Origin: DASRLE01 sp963825315
GTDB lineage: Bacteria > Verrucomicrobiota > Verrucomicrobiia > Limisphaerales > Palsa-1400
Length of the DNA: 64,000 nt
Direction of reading: 5' to 3'
Assembly: GCA_963825315.1 (NCBI GenBank)
Contig: CAWGST010000001.1
Span: 2,604,001-2,668,000, forward strand
Shown here: positions 23,819 to 32,332 of the stretch, piece after piece
How the letters are laid out: each line of letters begins with the position of its first letter
Numbering within the stretch: position 1 is the first letter of the stretch
The notes under the pieces: model-generated
What the model was told of the DNA's origin: nothing
The model's database searches: none
Seen by the model: only the letters and a program-made list of their open reading frames with translations
Made by a program: the position numbers and the translations under genes

Positions 23819-25663
23819 TCATGAATGGTTTGGCTCTTTGATCGTCTTGACAGAAGACGAACCGCGCTGGCGAATATTTTCCTCTTGGTGGGTTTTCATC
23901 CGCGCCGAAAGAATCGCCGCGCGTCCCAGGTAGCCCACCACGCGTCCCGGGTTGTTGCGCTCCACAACCGGCAGCCGGCCAACGTCGCGCTCCAGCATTT
24001 TGGTCAGCGCCGCCTGCAACGGTTCGTCAGGAAAAGCGACCGCGAGATCAGTGCTCCCGGCTTCGGCCACGGTCGTCTCTTCCGGCTGCTTTTGCCGCAA
24101 CGCGCGAACAATGTCGCCCCGCGTGATGATGCCGACGAGACGATTTTGATCGTCCACAATCAGAGTTCCCTGTCGCCGGCCCAGGTCGGAATCACCGCGG
24201 GCCATGCGATCAGCAAGCTCCGAAAGTTTCATGGTCGCGGAGACGCTTGGCGCGTCCGGGTCCATCACATCGCGCACGCGGGCCAGTTCGAACGGATCAA
24301 TGCTGTATTCGCGCGTGACGTGATGACCGCGCCGGGCGAGTTTTTCGGTGAGGATGGAACGGCGCATGAGCAGCACGGTCACGCCGAGCGCGGCGACTGA
24401 GCCGATGAGCAAGGCGGGAAAAAGGTTGAAGTCCCGCGTCAATTCGACGGCGAAAACCATCGCGGTCAGCGGCGACCTCATCGTGCCCCCCATCATCGCC
24501 GCCATGCCAATCAGCGCCCAAAGACCGGCGTCGCCAACGGGAATCCATGAAGCGGCGAAAGCTCCGAGGGCGCCACCCATGATGAGCAACGGCGCCAGCA
24601 CTCCGCCGGAAGTTCCGGAGGCCAAAGCGATGGACCACACCAGCGCCTTGGCCACAAGCAAACCCATGACCACCGCCCCGACCAGTTCGCCGCGCAGCAA
24701 ACGGTGGATTGTATTGTAACCAACGCCGAGCACGCGAGGTTCAATGACGCCTCCCACGCCAATAAAGACCGCGCCAATGGCCGGCCACCACATCCAGTGG
24801 AGCGGCAGCTTTTGAAAAATGTCTTCGCACGCGTAAACCAGCATCGTCAACAGACCGGAAGCGAAGCCGGTCACAACACCAAGACCGGCAGCAATCGCCA
24901 ATTCCGTGCCGGAAAGGGGGGCGTGTGCCGCCATCGGAAAGACCGGTCCCGCGCCAAGCAATGGCACGCGCAGCACGGAAGCGACAATCGAAGCCACCGC
25001 CACGGGAATGAAACTGCGCGGTTTCCATTCAAACAACAATAGTTCAACCGCCAGCAATACCGCCGCCACCGGCGTGTCGAAGACGGCGGACATGCCCGCC
25101 GCTGCGCCCGCCACGAGCAGCGTTTTGCGCTCGGCTGCGCTCAGATGAAATTGTTGCGCGAAGATCGAACCGAACGCGCCACCGGTCATAATGATCGGGC
25201 CTTCCGCGCCGAAGGGGCCGCCGGTGCCGATGGAAATGGCTGCGGAAAGCGGCTTGAGCAGCGCGACCTTGAGGTCAATGCGGCTGCGTCCGAGCAGAAT
25301 TGCTTCCAGTGCTTCAGGAATGCCGTGCCCACGGATCTTCTCTGAACCAAATCGCGCCATCAGTCCGATGATGAGCGCACCCCCCACCGGCGCGAGCACC
25401 ACCCACCATCCCAAATGATTCCCTTGCGGGGTCGCTGGAGCGGCGGACAATCGCTGATAAAAAGCCAGGTTCGTGATCGCCGCAATCAGCCAAATCAGCC
25501 CATAGGCGACAAGGGCGGCGATCGCGCCAATCACCAGGGCCATGGCCGAGAGCAGCAGCACCCGGCGGTTGGTGCTGAAATCCGCCAGTTCATCTTCAAC
25601 CGCTGCGCCACGCCCGGCGGATGGGCCGGCCAGGACCGATGGGATCAATGTTTCAGTTTGCAT
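23819..25663 (-). CDS. ClC-type chloride channel/antiporter with CBS domains
   Basis: The 614-residue product has the ClC selectivity motifs: GHGIPEALEAI (usually GSGIP), GTGGPFGAEGPIIMTGG and GTSGGVLAPLLIMGGALG. The membrane part covers about residues 35-455. The C-terminal 150 residues form two CBS domains (RDVMDPDAPSVSATMKL..., GRLPVVERNNPGRVVGYLGR) that may sense nucleotides. The gene is divergent from the MarR gene, with a palindrome between them. Whether it is a channel or a Cl-/H+ antiporter cannot be decided here. Confidence 0.93.
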   Translation of the reverse strand: MQTETLIPSVLAGPSAGRGAAVEDELADFSTNRRVLLLSAMALVIGAIAALVAYGLIWLIAAITNLAFYQRLSAAPATPQGNHLGWWVVLAPVGGALIIGLMARFGSEKIRGHGIPEALEAILLGRSRIDLKVALLKPLSAAISIGTGGPFGAEGPIIMTGGAFGSIFAQQFHLSAAERKTLLVAGAAAGMSAVFDTPVAAVLLAVELLLFEWKPRSFIPVAVASIVASVLRVPLLGAGPVFPMAAHAPLSGTELAIAAGLGVVTGFASGLLTMLVYACEDIFQKLPLHWMWWPAIGAVFIGVGGVIEPRVLGVGYNTIHRLLRGELVGAVVMGLLVAKALVWSIALASGTSGGVLAPLLIMGGALGAFAASWIPVGDAGLWALIGMAAMMGGTMRSPLTAMVFAVELTRDFNLFPALLIGSVAALGVTVLLMRRSILTEKLARRGHHVTREYSIDPFELARVRDVMDPDAPSVSATMKLSELADRMARGDSDLGRRQGTLIVDDQNRLVGIITRGDIVRALRQKQPEETTVAEAGSTDLAVAFPDEPLQAALTKMLERDVGRLPVVERNNPGRVVGYLGRAAILSARMKTHQEENIRQRGSSSVKTIKEPNHS

Positions 25664-25678
25664 GCCAAAACCGCATAT

Positions 25679-25697
25679 TATATCGTAATACGATATA
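25679..25697. promoter_or_regulatory. Palindromic operator between the ClC and MarR genes
   Basis: TATATCGTAATACGATATA is a dyad symmetric except at its centre, placed 15 bases from the ClC start and 49 bases from the MarR start. Its size and position are typical of a MarR dimer site, so the MarR protein probably represses both genes. Confidence 0.7.
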
Positions 25698-25746
25698 TGT
25701 CAAACGGGTGCTGACTTTGCCGGCGCGACTGTTAGAATCACGGGCG

Positions 25747-26172
25747 ATGGCCAGACCCGGCAAACTCATCAAGTCGCAGTATGAAACGCTGGCGGCCTGG
25801 CGCTACGCGCTCCGGCGGTTCATTCATTTTAGCGAGGAAGCCGCGCAGGCCGCCGGCATCACGCCACAACAGTATCAGGCGCTGCTGGCCATCAAGGGTT
25901 TCCCCGCGCGCCAAAAGGTCACCGTGGGGGAGTTGGCGGAACGGCTGCAGCTTCGTCACCACAGCGCGGTTGGGTTGATTGACCGGTTGGTGACGGAGAA
26001 GCTGGCCGTCCGTGTGCCATCCGCCGGGGATCGCCGCCAGGTCCTCATTCAACTTACCAGCCGCGGGGAAACCATCGTGGAGAAGATTGCCTCGGTCCAC
26101 CGCAGACAACTCAAGCGGATCGGACCAGAAATCAGCCGATTGCTTGAGCGGCTTGGCGGCAGTGAAGAATAA
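25747..26172 (+). CDS. MarR family transcriptional regulator
   Basis: From ATG 25747 the product is 141 residues. It has the winged-helix pattern ITPQQYQALLAIKGFP, VGELAERLQLRHHSAVGLIDRLV, and the wing VPSAGDRRQVLIQLTSRGE with the usual DRR element. Upstream in-frame codons in the intergenic operator region were not used. It is divergent from the ClC gene and probably controls it, itself and possibly the locus near 17718. The ligand is unknown. Confidence 0.9.
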   Translation: MARPGKLIKSQYETLAAWRYALRRFIHFSEEAAQAAGITPQQYQALLAIKGFPARQKVTVGELAERLQLRHHSAVGLIDRLVTEKLAVRVPSAGDRRQVLIQLTSRGETIVEKIASVHRRQLKRIGPEISRLLERLGGSEE

Positions 26173-26277
26173 ATGGAGGTCAAGGAAGGCATGGCATGGA
26201 GGCGGGTTTTGGTGATGGAGGACCCCGATTTTTTGATCATTGGTCCTTGACAAGCAGGGACATTTATAAGATCGCGT

Positions 26278-27078
26278 TCAACGCCCGGCCGAAACATTGA
26301 CCGTGTAGCGATGCGGACTGGAAACGGGATGGCCGAAAATGACCGTGTTGTCGCCAGCCTTCAATTCCGCCACGATCGCGCCCGCGCCGACGCCGATTTG
26401 CACCCCGTTGACCACCGTGCCCATGCGGCTGCCGCGGTCGCTGACAAAACATTTGCCGCCGCCATTGTCGATCGATGCATGCTGGCGCGAAATCTGGAGC
26501 GGCTTCTCGTCGTCAATTGACAATTCATTTTGGAAAAACAGCGACCACTTGTCCCCCGCGCGCCCGATGCGAAACGGAAATCGGTCCACGGTGACAGTAA
26601 TTATTTCGTCCGTGACTGGATTGGGCAAGACAGACTTCAGGCTGACGACCGGTTCCGGCCCGCTTTCCCCGCTGGACAGAGGCGGCAATGTCGCGGTCAC
26701 GACCGGGGCGGCGGAAGCCCGATGGCGCGCGCGCTCCAATTCCAGCAAGGTGTCCGTCGCGCGCAGCCGCTCAAACAACCTGCCCAAATAAGTCCGCAGC
26801 CGGGCCGGCTGTTGCAGCACATCCTTCTCGAATTCCTCCTCGGTGATGACCTCCAGCTCCGTGGAGCCCAGCGCCGTGGCGGTGGCAGAGCGCGGCTTAT
26901 TGTCAATCAGCCCCATCTCGCCAATAATCTCGCCCGGGCCCAGCCGCGCCACTGGCAGACCGACGCTCCCCGAGCGGACGGTGATTTCGACGCGGCCTGA
27001 AGTGATCCAATATGCCTCGATGGACTCGTCCCCTTCACGAAAAATCACTTCACCAGGTTTGCAGATTTTTTTAAGCAT
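26278..27078 (-). CDS. Cyclic-nucleotide-binding and FHA domain protein
   Basis: From ATG 27078 the product is 266 residues. The N-terminal part is a cNMP-binding fold (GEVIFREGDESIEAYWITSGRVEI, GEIIGEMGLIDNKPRSATATAL). After a Pro/Ser-rich linker comes an FHA domain (RFPFRIGRAGD, LQISRQHASI, DRGSRMGTVVNG). There is no DNA-binding domain. The protein probably couples a nucleotide signal to binding of a phosphothreonine protein in the cytoplasm. Confidence 0.88.
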   Translation of the reverse strand: MLKKICKPGEVIFREGDESIEAYWITSGRVEITVRSGSVGLPVARLGPGEIIGEMGLIDNKPRSATATALGSTELEVITEEEFEKDVLQQPARLRTYLGRLFERLRATDTLLELERARHRASAAPVVTATLPPLSSGESGPEPVVSLKSVLPNPVTDEIITVTVDRFPFRIGRAGDKWSLFFQNELSIDDEKPLQISRQHASIDNGGGKCFVSDRGSRMGTVVNGVQIGVGAGAIVAELKAGDNTVIFGHPVSSPHRYTVNVSAGR

Positions 27079-27197
27079 GTCGCAACCTTGGATACGTCTT
27101 GCGGCGCCGTCTGTCAAGCCGCTTCTTTCCGGCCGCTTCTTTCCCAAGGCATTGCCTGCTTGCTTTGTGCCGCCACGGAGCCTATCGTGGCTGGGAT

Positions 27198-27431
27198 GTG
27201 AAAGAACCATTCATCAACTTGGAGGAAAAGATTGATCGATTTGCCGGCCGCCGCACAAACACGCCCGACGGTCTGAAAGCCGGGATGCAATTGCAGGCGG
27301 CAGCGGTGGAATTTCACCGGGCGTTTAAACATCGCTGGGCGGCCAAAGGCGTCTATCGCTTCAAAACCCACGAGGAGGCGGACCAATGGATGATGAGAAT
27401 GCTGGCGCGCGGCGGCCTGGGCAAGACCTAG
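27198..27431 (+). CDS. Small hypothetical protein overlapping a nucleotidyltransferase gene
   Basis: From GTG 27198 the product is 77 residues (VKEPFINLEEKIDRFAGRRTNTPDG...HEEADQWMMRML). It is charged, helical in appearance, and without a recognised family. It overlaps the next gene by 46 bases, so the two are probably translated together. It may be the antitoxin of a toxin-antitoxin pair, but nothing in the sequence proves this. Confidence 0.6.
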   Translation: MKEPFINLEEKIDRFAGRRTNTPDGLKAGMQLQAAAVEFHRAFKHRWAAKGVYRFKTHEEADQWMMRMLARGGLGKT

Positions 27432-27913
27432 AGTGCCGCCCGCCGCTCCAAGGCGACGTGGTGGCGCTGTGCCGCGAGTTGAACCGGCGCGGCGCCCGTT
27501 ACGTGGTGGTCGGAGGGTTCGCCATCCTCGCGGCGGGCTACCCGAGAATGACGGCCGATGTTGATCTCATTGTGGCCGCTGACGCGGAAAATGAGCGAAA
27601 TGTTTTCGCCGCGCTTTCCACACTGCCCGACAACGCGGTGCGCGAACTTCAACCTGGTGAACTCCAGCGATATAATGTCATCCGCGTCGCCGATGAATTT
27701 CTGGTCGATCTCATGGCTTCAGCGGGCGGCATTGATTACGCCGAGGCGGCCCGGGATGTCGTCATCCATGAGTTGGATGGCGTTCCGATTCCCTTCGCGT
27801 CCCCGCGCTTGCTTTGGCGGATGAAAGCAGTGACCCATCGAGCCAAGGACGAACCGGACCTTATTTTTCTGCGCCACTGGTTCGCCGAGCACGGCCAGGA
27901 ACCGCCTTCATAA
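27386..27913 (+). CDS. Nucleotidyltransferase-fold protein (AbiEii/DUF6036-like)
   Basis: The 175-residue product contains YVVVGGFAILAAGYPRMTADVDLIV, the nucleotidyltransferase G-G...D-x-D motif of the MNT/AbiEii/MenT-like group. Further helices follow, with a distal LLWRMKAVTHRAKDEPDLIFL segment typical of these proteins. It overlaps a small upstream gene and ends eight bases before uup. Such pairs are often toxin-antitoxin modules, in which the enzyme modifies tRNA or proteins. Confidence 0.78.
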   Translation: MDDENAGARRPGQDLECRPPLQGDVVALCRELNRRGARYVVVGGFAILAAGYPRMTADVDLIVAADAENERNVFAALSTLPDNAVRELQPGELQRYNVIRVADEFLVDLMASAGGIDYAEAARDVVIHELDGVPIPFASPRLLWRMKAVTHRAKDEPDLIFLRHWFAEHGQEPPS

Positions 27914-27920
27914 AGCGGGC

Positions 27921-29822
27921 ATGTCCACCATTCTCGCTGCCACTGATTTGGTCGTCCGCTACGGTGAGCGGGCGATCCTGGATGCCGCCACGCTGGGGAT
28001 TGACGAGGGCGACCGCATCGGATTGGTCGGACGCAACGGCTGCGGGAAGACGACGTTCCTGAAAATCCTGGCCGGCTTGCAAACACCCGACAGCGGCGAA
28101 GTCACGGCCCGGCGCGAATTGGTGGTGAGTTATCTGCCGCAGGATTTCACGCTGGAGGCCTCGCTGGACGTGCGCGGCAACGTTCGCCGGGGCGCGTGGC
28201 GCACGCTCGATTTGATCGCGGAATTCGAATCGCTGCCCGCCGAGTCGAAGCGGCACGAGGAACTGGAACGCCGCATCGAGGCGCTCGAGGGCTGGACGCT
28301 GGATCAACGGGTCGAAACAGCAATGTCGCATCTGAACTGCCCGCCGGGCGGCCGGCGGATGGATTCCCTCTCCGGCGGCGAGCAACGGCGCGTGGCGCTG
28401 GCCCGGGCCATTGTGTCGCAGCCGGAACTCCTTATACTTGACGAACCGACCAACCATCTCGACCCCGAGTCCATCGAATGGGTGGCCGGCTTTCTTGAGA
28501 ATTTCAAAGGCGCGTTTCTCGTCGTCACGCACGACCGCTATTTTCTGGACCGGGTGGCCAGCCGCATCGTCGAGTTGTGCGATGGGAAGTTTTTCGGGCA
28601 CGCGGGCAATTACACGGATTACCTGCTCGACAAGGCCGAGCGCCAGGCGGCCGACGCGAGCATCGAGCACAAGCGCCAGATGTTTTTGAAAAAGGAACTG
28701 GCCTGGGTGCGCCAGGGTCCGCGAGCGCAACGCAGCAAACAGAAAAACCGCTTCGAGCATTACCACGACACCGCCGCGCAGGAGGGAGCGCCCGTCGAGG
28801 AGGACATGGAACTGGTCATTCCGCCGCCGCCGCCGCTGGGCAACCGCGTGGTGGAATTGATGAACCTGGGGATGGAACTGGGAGGACGCGCGCTGTTCAG
28901 CGGATTCAACTTCGCGTTTGAAAACGGACGGCGCGCCGGCATCTGCGGAAAAAACGGCCTGGGCAAAACGACCCTGCTCAGACTCATCATCGGCCAGCTC
29001 GCGCCGAGCGAGGGCACGGTCAAGGTTGGCCAGCTCACGAAATTCAACTATGTGGACCAGTCGGGGCTGGAGTTGGACGACGAACGCACCGTTCTGGACG
29101 AGGCCGCCGATGGCACGGAGTTTGTGCAATGGGGCGAGTCCAAAATTTCCCTGCGCAGCTACCTCAAACGGTTTCTCTTCGCCGATGAACGCATCACGAC
29201 GCAGGTCAAACATCTCTCCGGCGGCGAGCGCAGCCGGCTCCTGCTGGCGCGCATTTTAAAGTGCGGCGGCAACTTTCTCATGCTGGACGAGCCGACGAAC
29301 GATCTGGACCTGCCGACGCTGCGCGTGCTGGAAGAGGCGTTGCTGGCCTTCCCGGGGGTGGTGTGCGTCGTCAGCCACGACCGTTATTTCCTCAACCGCG
29401 TCTGCACGGACATACTGGCGTTCGAGGGCGACGGGGCCATCCATCACAGCGCCGGGGACTACGATTATTACCTGGAGAAAAAGTCGAAGGCGGCGGAAGA
29501 GGCCGCGCGCCGGACGATGGAAGCAAAAAAAACAGCGGTGACATCCTCCCGCCGGGCCGGAGCCGCGCCGAAGCCGGCCAAACCCGGCAAACTCACCTTC
29601 AAGGAAGCGCGCGAGTTGGAAGGGATCGAGCCGCAAATTCTCGCCCTGGAGGAGGAGATTGCGCGGATAGAAGGTTTATTTGCGTCGCCGAATTTTCATC
29701 GCACCCACGCGGCACAAACCAACGACCTGCTGGCTGAACTTGCAGCCGCCAAAGAAAAGCTTCCCCGGCTTTACGCCCGATGGGAGGAATTGGAGGCGCT
29801 CAAGTCCGCCTCCGCCAAGTAA
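27921..29822 (+). CDS. uup: ABC-F ATPase Uup
   Basis: The 633-residue protein has two ABC domains with no membrane part: GRNGCGKTT and GKNGLGKTT (Walker A), LSGGEQRRVALARA and LSGGERSRLLLARI (signature), LLILDEPTNHLD and FLMLDEPTNDLD (Walker B). A C-terminal basic coiled coil follows (FKEARELEGIEPQILALEEEIARIEGLF), as in Uup. ABC-F proteins act on ribosomes or nucleic acids. The stop of the nucleotidyltransferase gene lies seven bases upstream, so it may be co-transcribed. Confidence 0.92.
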   Translation: MSTILAATDLVVRYGERAILDAATLGIDEGDRIGLVGRNGCGKTTFLKILAGLQTPDSGEVTARRELVVSYLPQDFTLEASLDVRGNVRRGAWRTLDLIAEFESLPAESKRHEELERRIEALEGWTLDQRVETAMSHLNCPPGGRRMDSLSGGEQRRVALARAIVSQPELLILDEPTNHLDPESIEWVAGFLENFKGAFLVVTHDRYFLDRVASRIVELCDGKFFGHAGNYTDYLLDKAERQAADASIEHKRQMFLKKELAWVRQGPRAQRSKQKNRFEHYHDTAAQEGAPVEEDMELVIPPPPPLGNRVVELMNLGMELGGRALFSGFNFAFENGRRAGICGKNGLGKTTLLRLIIGQLAPSEGTVKVGQLTKFNYVDQSGLELDDERTVLDEAADGTEFVQWGESKISLRSYLKRFLFADERITTQVKHLSGGERSRLLLARILKCGGNFLMLDEPTNDLDLPTLRVLEEALLAFPGVVCVVSHDRYFLNRVCTDILAFEGDGAIHHSAGDYDYYLEKKSKAAEEAARRTMEAKKTAVTSSRRAGAAPKPAKPGKLTFKEARELEGIEPQILALEEEIARIEGLFASPNFHRTHAAQTNDLLAELAAAKEKLPRLYARWEELEALKSASAK

Positions 29823-29869
29823 GCCTCTAAACGGCGTTGAATCGACTTGCAAGTGTGTCCCATTAGGTT

Positions 29870-30250
29870 CTAATCGTTCACCCATTTTACGCTTCGAAGA
29901 TCTACAAACTTGCCGCCACACTTGCATTCCAGATTGCCATCCGGCGTTTTTGCGGCCTGGCACTTGGGGCAAACCAAAGTTATAACTCGCGGTTCGTCCC
30001 GGTAGCGCGAAAGCAGCCAGACACCCGCAACGCATGCAGCGACTAACGGACCCACAATCCATCTGGGCAAACTTCCTTGAGTAGGTAAATGCATCCCGTA
30101 CCAAACGGCACCAATCCGCTTAGGCGGACGAGTTGCCATGACGAACGCCGATGCCAAGATCCAAAAAACAATAGCGCCTCTCCAGTCCTTCCTCCGCCTG
30201 ACCACTTTATCAGATTGCATTTCTTCGACTGACTTCTGGCACCACATCAT
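29870..30250 (-). CDS. Small membrane protein with a C-terminal zinc ribbon
   Basis: The 126-residue product has two hydrophobic segments (about residues 26-42 and 62-80) and a C-terminal CPKC...CKCG pair that looks like a zinc ribbon. No known family was recognised. It stands alone between uup and the sensor kinase genes. A hypothetical protein. Confidence 0.65.
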   Translation of the reverse strand: MMWCQKSVEEMQSDKVVRRRKDWRGAIVFWILASAFVMATRPPKRIGAVWYGMHLPTQGSLPRWIVGPLVAACVAGVWLLSRYRDEPRVITLVCPKCQAAKTPDGNLECKCGGKFVDLRSVKWVND

Positions 30251-30277
30251 TGTTGTCCGGGTGCGCCAATAGCCGGC

Positions 30278-32332
30278 TCAATTGGCCACCGGTTTGGCGG
30301 GCGCTGGGGCCGGGTCCGCCGGCCCCAAGGGCAGCGAGATGCGGACCAATCCGGGCGAGCCGAGGCGCGGGGCGGGAATTTCCATCTTGCCGAAATGGGT
30401 CTGGATGATCTTGTGGGTCACGGCCAGGCCAAGCCCCAAGCCCACGTTGCGGGTGGTGAAAAATGGCTCGGAGGCCTTGCCGGCGGCTTCGGCGCTGAAG
30501 CCGGCCCCGCTGTCCTGGACTTCAATCTGCGCCCAGCGCGAACCGCTGGAATCGGTTTCGGTGCGGGCGCGGACATGCACTTGACAGGATTGGGTGTTGG
30601 CCTGGAGGGCGTTGAGGATGATCTCGGCGAAGGCGTGTTGCAAACCCTGCCGGTCGCACGAGACGCTCAAAGGCTCGCCGGAGGATTCAAATTGCAGCAG
30701 GACGGTGGTGGACGGATGATAGGCCCGCGCTTCGCGGAAGGCTTCTTCGATCAATTGTTTGACCGGCACGGATTCCATCTGGGCGGCGCGGTCGCGCGCC
30801 AGGAAGCGCATTTGATCCACCAGGCGGCTGACGCGCTTGACGCCTTCTTCCATCGCCGCCGCCAGGGAATCCTGGAACTCGACGTTGCCAATGCGTTCCT
30901 TGAACAGTTGCTGATGGGTGGAAATGGGCACAACGGCGTTGCCAATCTCGTGCGCCAGCCGTTCGGCCATGTGCTGGACAAGCCGCAAATTGGCTGTCTC
31001 GATTTCCAAATGGCGAATGCGGTCGGCCGGCGCGCAATCCTCCACCACCAGCAACGCCGCGGTCGGCGCCGCGGCATTGTCGCGGCGGAACGGGGTAATG
31101 GTGATTTGATAATGTTGCGCGGGCGCGGCCGCGGGCTGGTAACGGAAATCGGCAACGGTTTTGCCCGTCTTCAGCACTTCAAAAACCTTGCTGCCGATCA
31201 TTTGCGGCAGATCATTGAAATCGAAACTGTCCGCCGGCCGGTTCAGGCGCGGGAAACAGATTCGCGCCATGTCGTTGGCATGGAGCACCCTCAAATCGGC
31301 CCCCACCACCACGCACCCGCTCTTGATTTGGCGCAGGATGTCAAACATCATTTCGTGCCTGGCCGCGACTTTGTCATGCAACCAGATGTTCTTGACGGCC
31401 AGGCCCAGGGGTTCGAGCAAATGGAAGATCAACGCCAGTTCCTCGTTGCTCACCGGCTCCCCGGTCACGCGTCCATCAAACACCGTCACGCCGACCAGGG
31501 TTTCCCGGTCCAAAATGGGGATGGCCACCTGCGCGCCCAGCACGTCAAATTCCCGGCGCATTTGCGGGTCCCTTGCCACCTCCTCGCTCTCCCTGCGCAA
31601 GAGACGGCCGGAGCGAAACAGGTAGCCGCCGATGCCGGTCTCCAGCGACAGTTCAAGATGTTCCAGCAGCCCCGGGGCCAGGCCAATGGCGCAGGCCGAA
31701 TAGAGCCGTTGCGCCGCGGCGGGCGGCAGCAAATCCCCGCCGGCGCGCGGCGGCAGGCGCAGGAGAATCGCGGCCCGGTTGACGCCGATGATCTCCCGCA
31801 GCAAAAGCAAAAACTCCCGCAACATCGCCTCGGCGCAAAGCGTATGGGAGAGAATCGAAGAATAACTGCGCAAGGTCTCGAGTGTGCGGGTCGAAATCCG
31901 CTCCGAGTCCGGCGCGGGCCTGATTTCGGGGCGCGGCCGGGCTGGCTCGGCGGCCCGCGGTTCGGGCGGCGCGGCCGCGCTGAGAAGACCCTCCAACAAC
32001 GAGTTGAGCAGGCGCGCCCGCACGGGCTTGCTCAAGATATGATTGACGCCAAGGAGATAGGCGTCCTCCTCCCAGCTCCACTGTGAATCCGAGGTGTAAA
32101 GGAGGATGGGGCATTGCGGGAGCACGCGGCGCAAGCGCTCCACCTGGCGGATGGGCTCGATCGTGGTCAGGTCCGCGTCGCACACACAGGCGTCCACGGC
32201 GGAAGCGGTCAAGCGCAACTCATCCTCGTGCAGGGCGGTGTGCTCGATGACGCGGTAGCGCTCCGGCGGCAGCGCCTGGCGCACGGCGGCAGCCAGGGCG
32301 GGATTTGGGGCGATGACCAGCACCGTTCTCAT
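30278..32332 (-). CDS. Hybrid sensor histidine kinase (REC-GAF-PAS-HisKA-HATPase)
   Basis: The 684-residue soluble protein starts with a receiver-like domain (about 1-125) with CDADL and LSKPV but without the usual acidic pair near its start. A GAF domain (about 165-315) and a PAS-like domain (about 325-430) follow. The kinase core has the phospho-accepting His in MAERLAHEIGN and ATP-binding motifs EIILNALQAN, VQDSGAGF and GLGLGLAVTHKII. Its start overlaps the end of the upstream kinase gene by four bases (32329-32332). The two kinases probably work in one pathway. No response regulator with an output domain is adjacent. Confidence 0.88.
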   Translation of the reverse strand: MRTVLVIAPNPALAAAVRQALPPERYRVIEHTALHEDELRLTASAVDACVCDADLTTIEPIRQVERLRRVLPQCPILLYTSDSQWSWEEDAYLLGVNHILSKPVRARLLNSLLEGLLSAAAPPEPRAAEPARPRPEIRPAPDSERISTRTLETLRSYSSILSHTLCAEAMLREFLLLLREIIGVNRAAILLRLPPRAGGDLLPPAAAQRLYSACAIGLAPGLLEHLELSLETGIGGYLFRSGRLLRRESEEVARDPQMRREFDVLGAQVAIPILDRETLVGVTVFDGRVTGEPVSNEELALIFHLLEPLGLAVKNIWLHDKVAARHEMMFDILRQIKSGCVVVGADLRVLHANDMARICFPRLNRPADSFDFNDLPQMIGSKVFEVLKTGKTVADFRYQPAAAPAQHYQITITPFRRDNAAAPTAALLVVEDCAPADRIRHLEIETANLRLVQHMAERLAHEIGNAVVPISTHQQLFKERIGNVEFQDSLAAAMEEGVKRVSRLVDQMRFLARDRAAQMESVPVKQLIEEAFREARAYHPSTTVLLQFESSGEPLSVSCDRQGLQHAFAEIILNALQANTQSCQVHVRARTETDSSGSRWAQIEVQDSGAGFSAEAAGKASEPFFTTRNVGLGLGLAVTHKIIQTHFGKMEIPAPRLGSPGLVRISLPLGPADPAPAPAKPVAN

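Noticed and set aside
30395..32086. Plus-strand 563-codon frame
   Set aside because: Antisense to the REC-GAF-PAS histidine kinase; composition typical of a shadow frame in GC-rich DNA.
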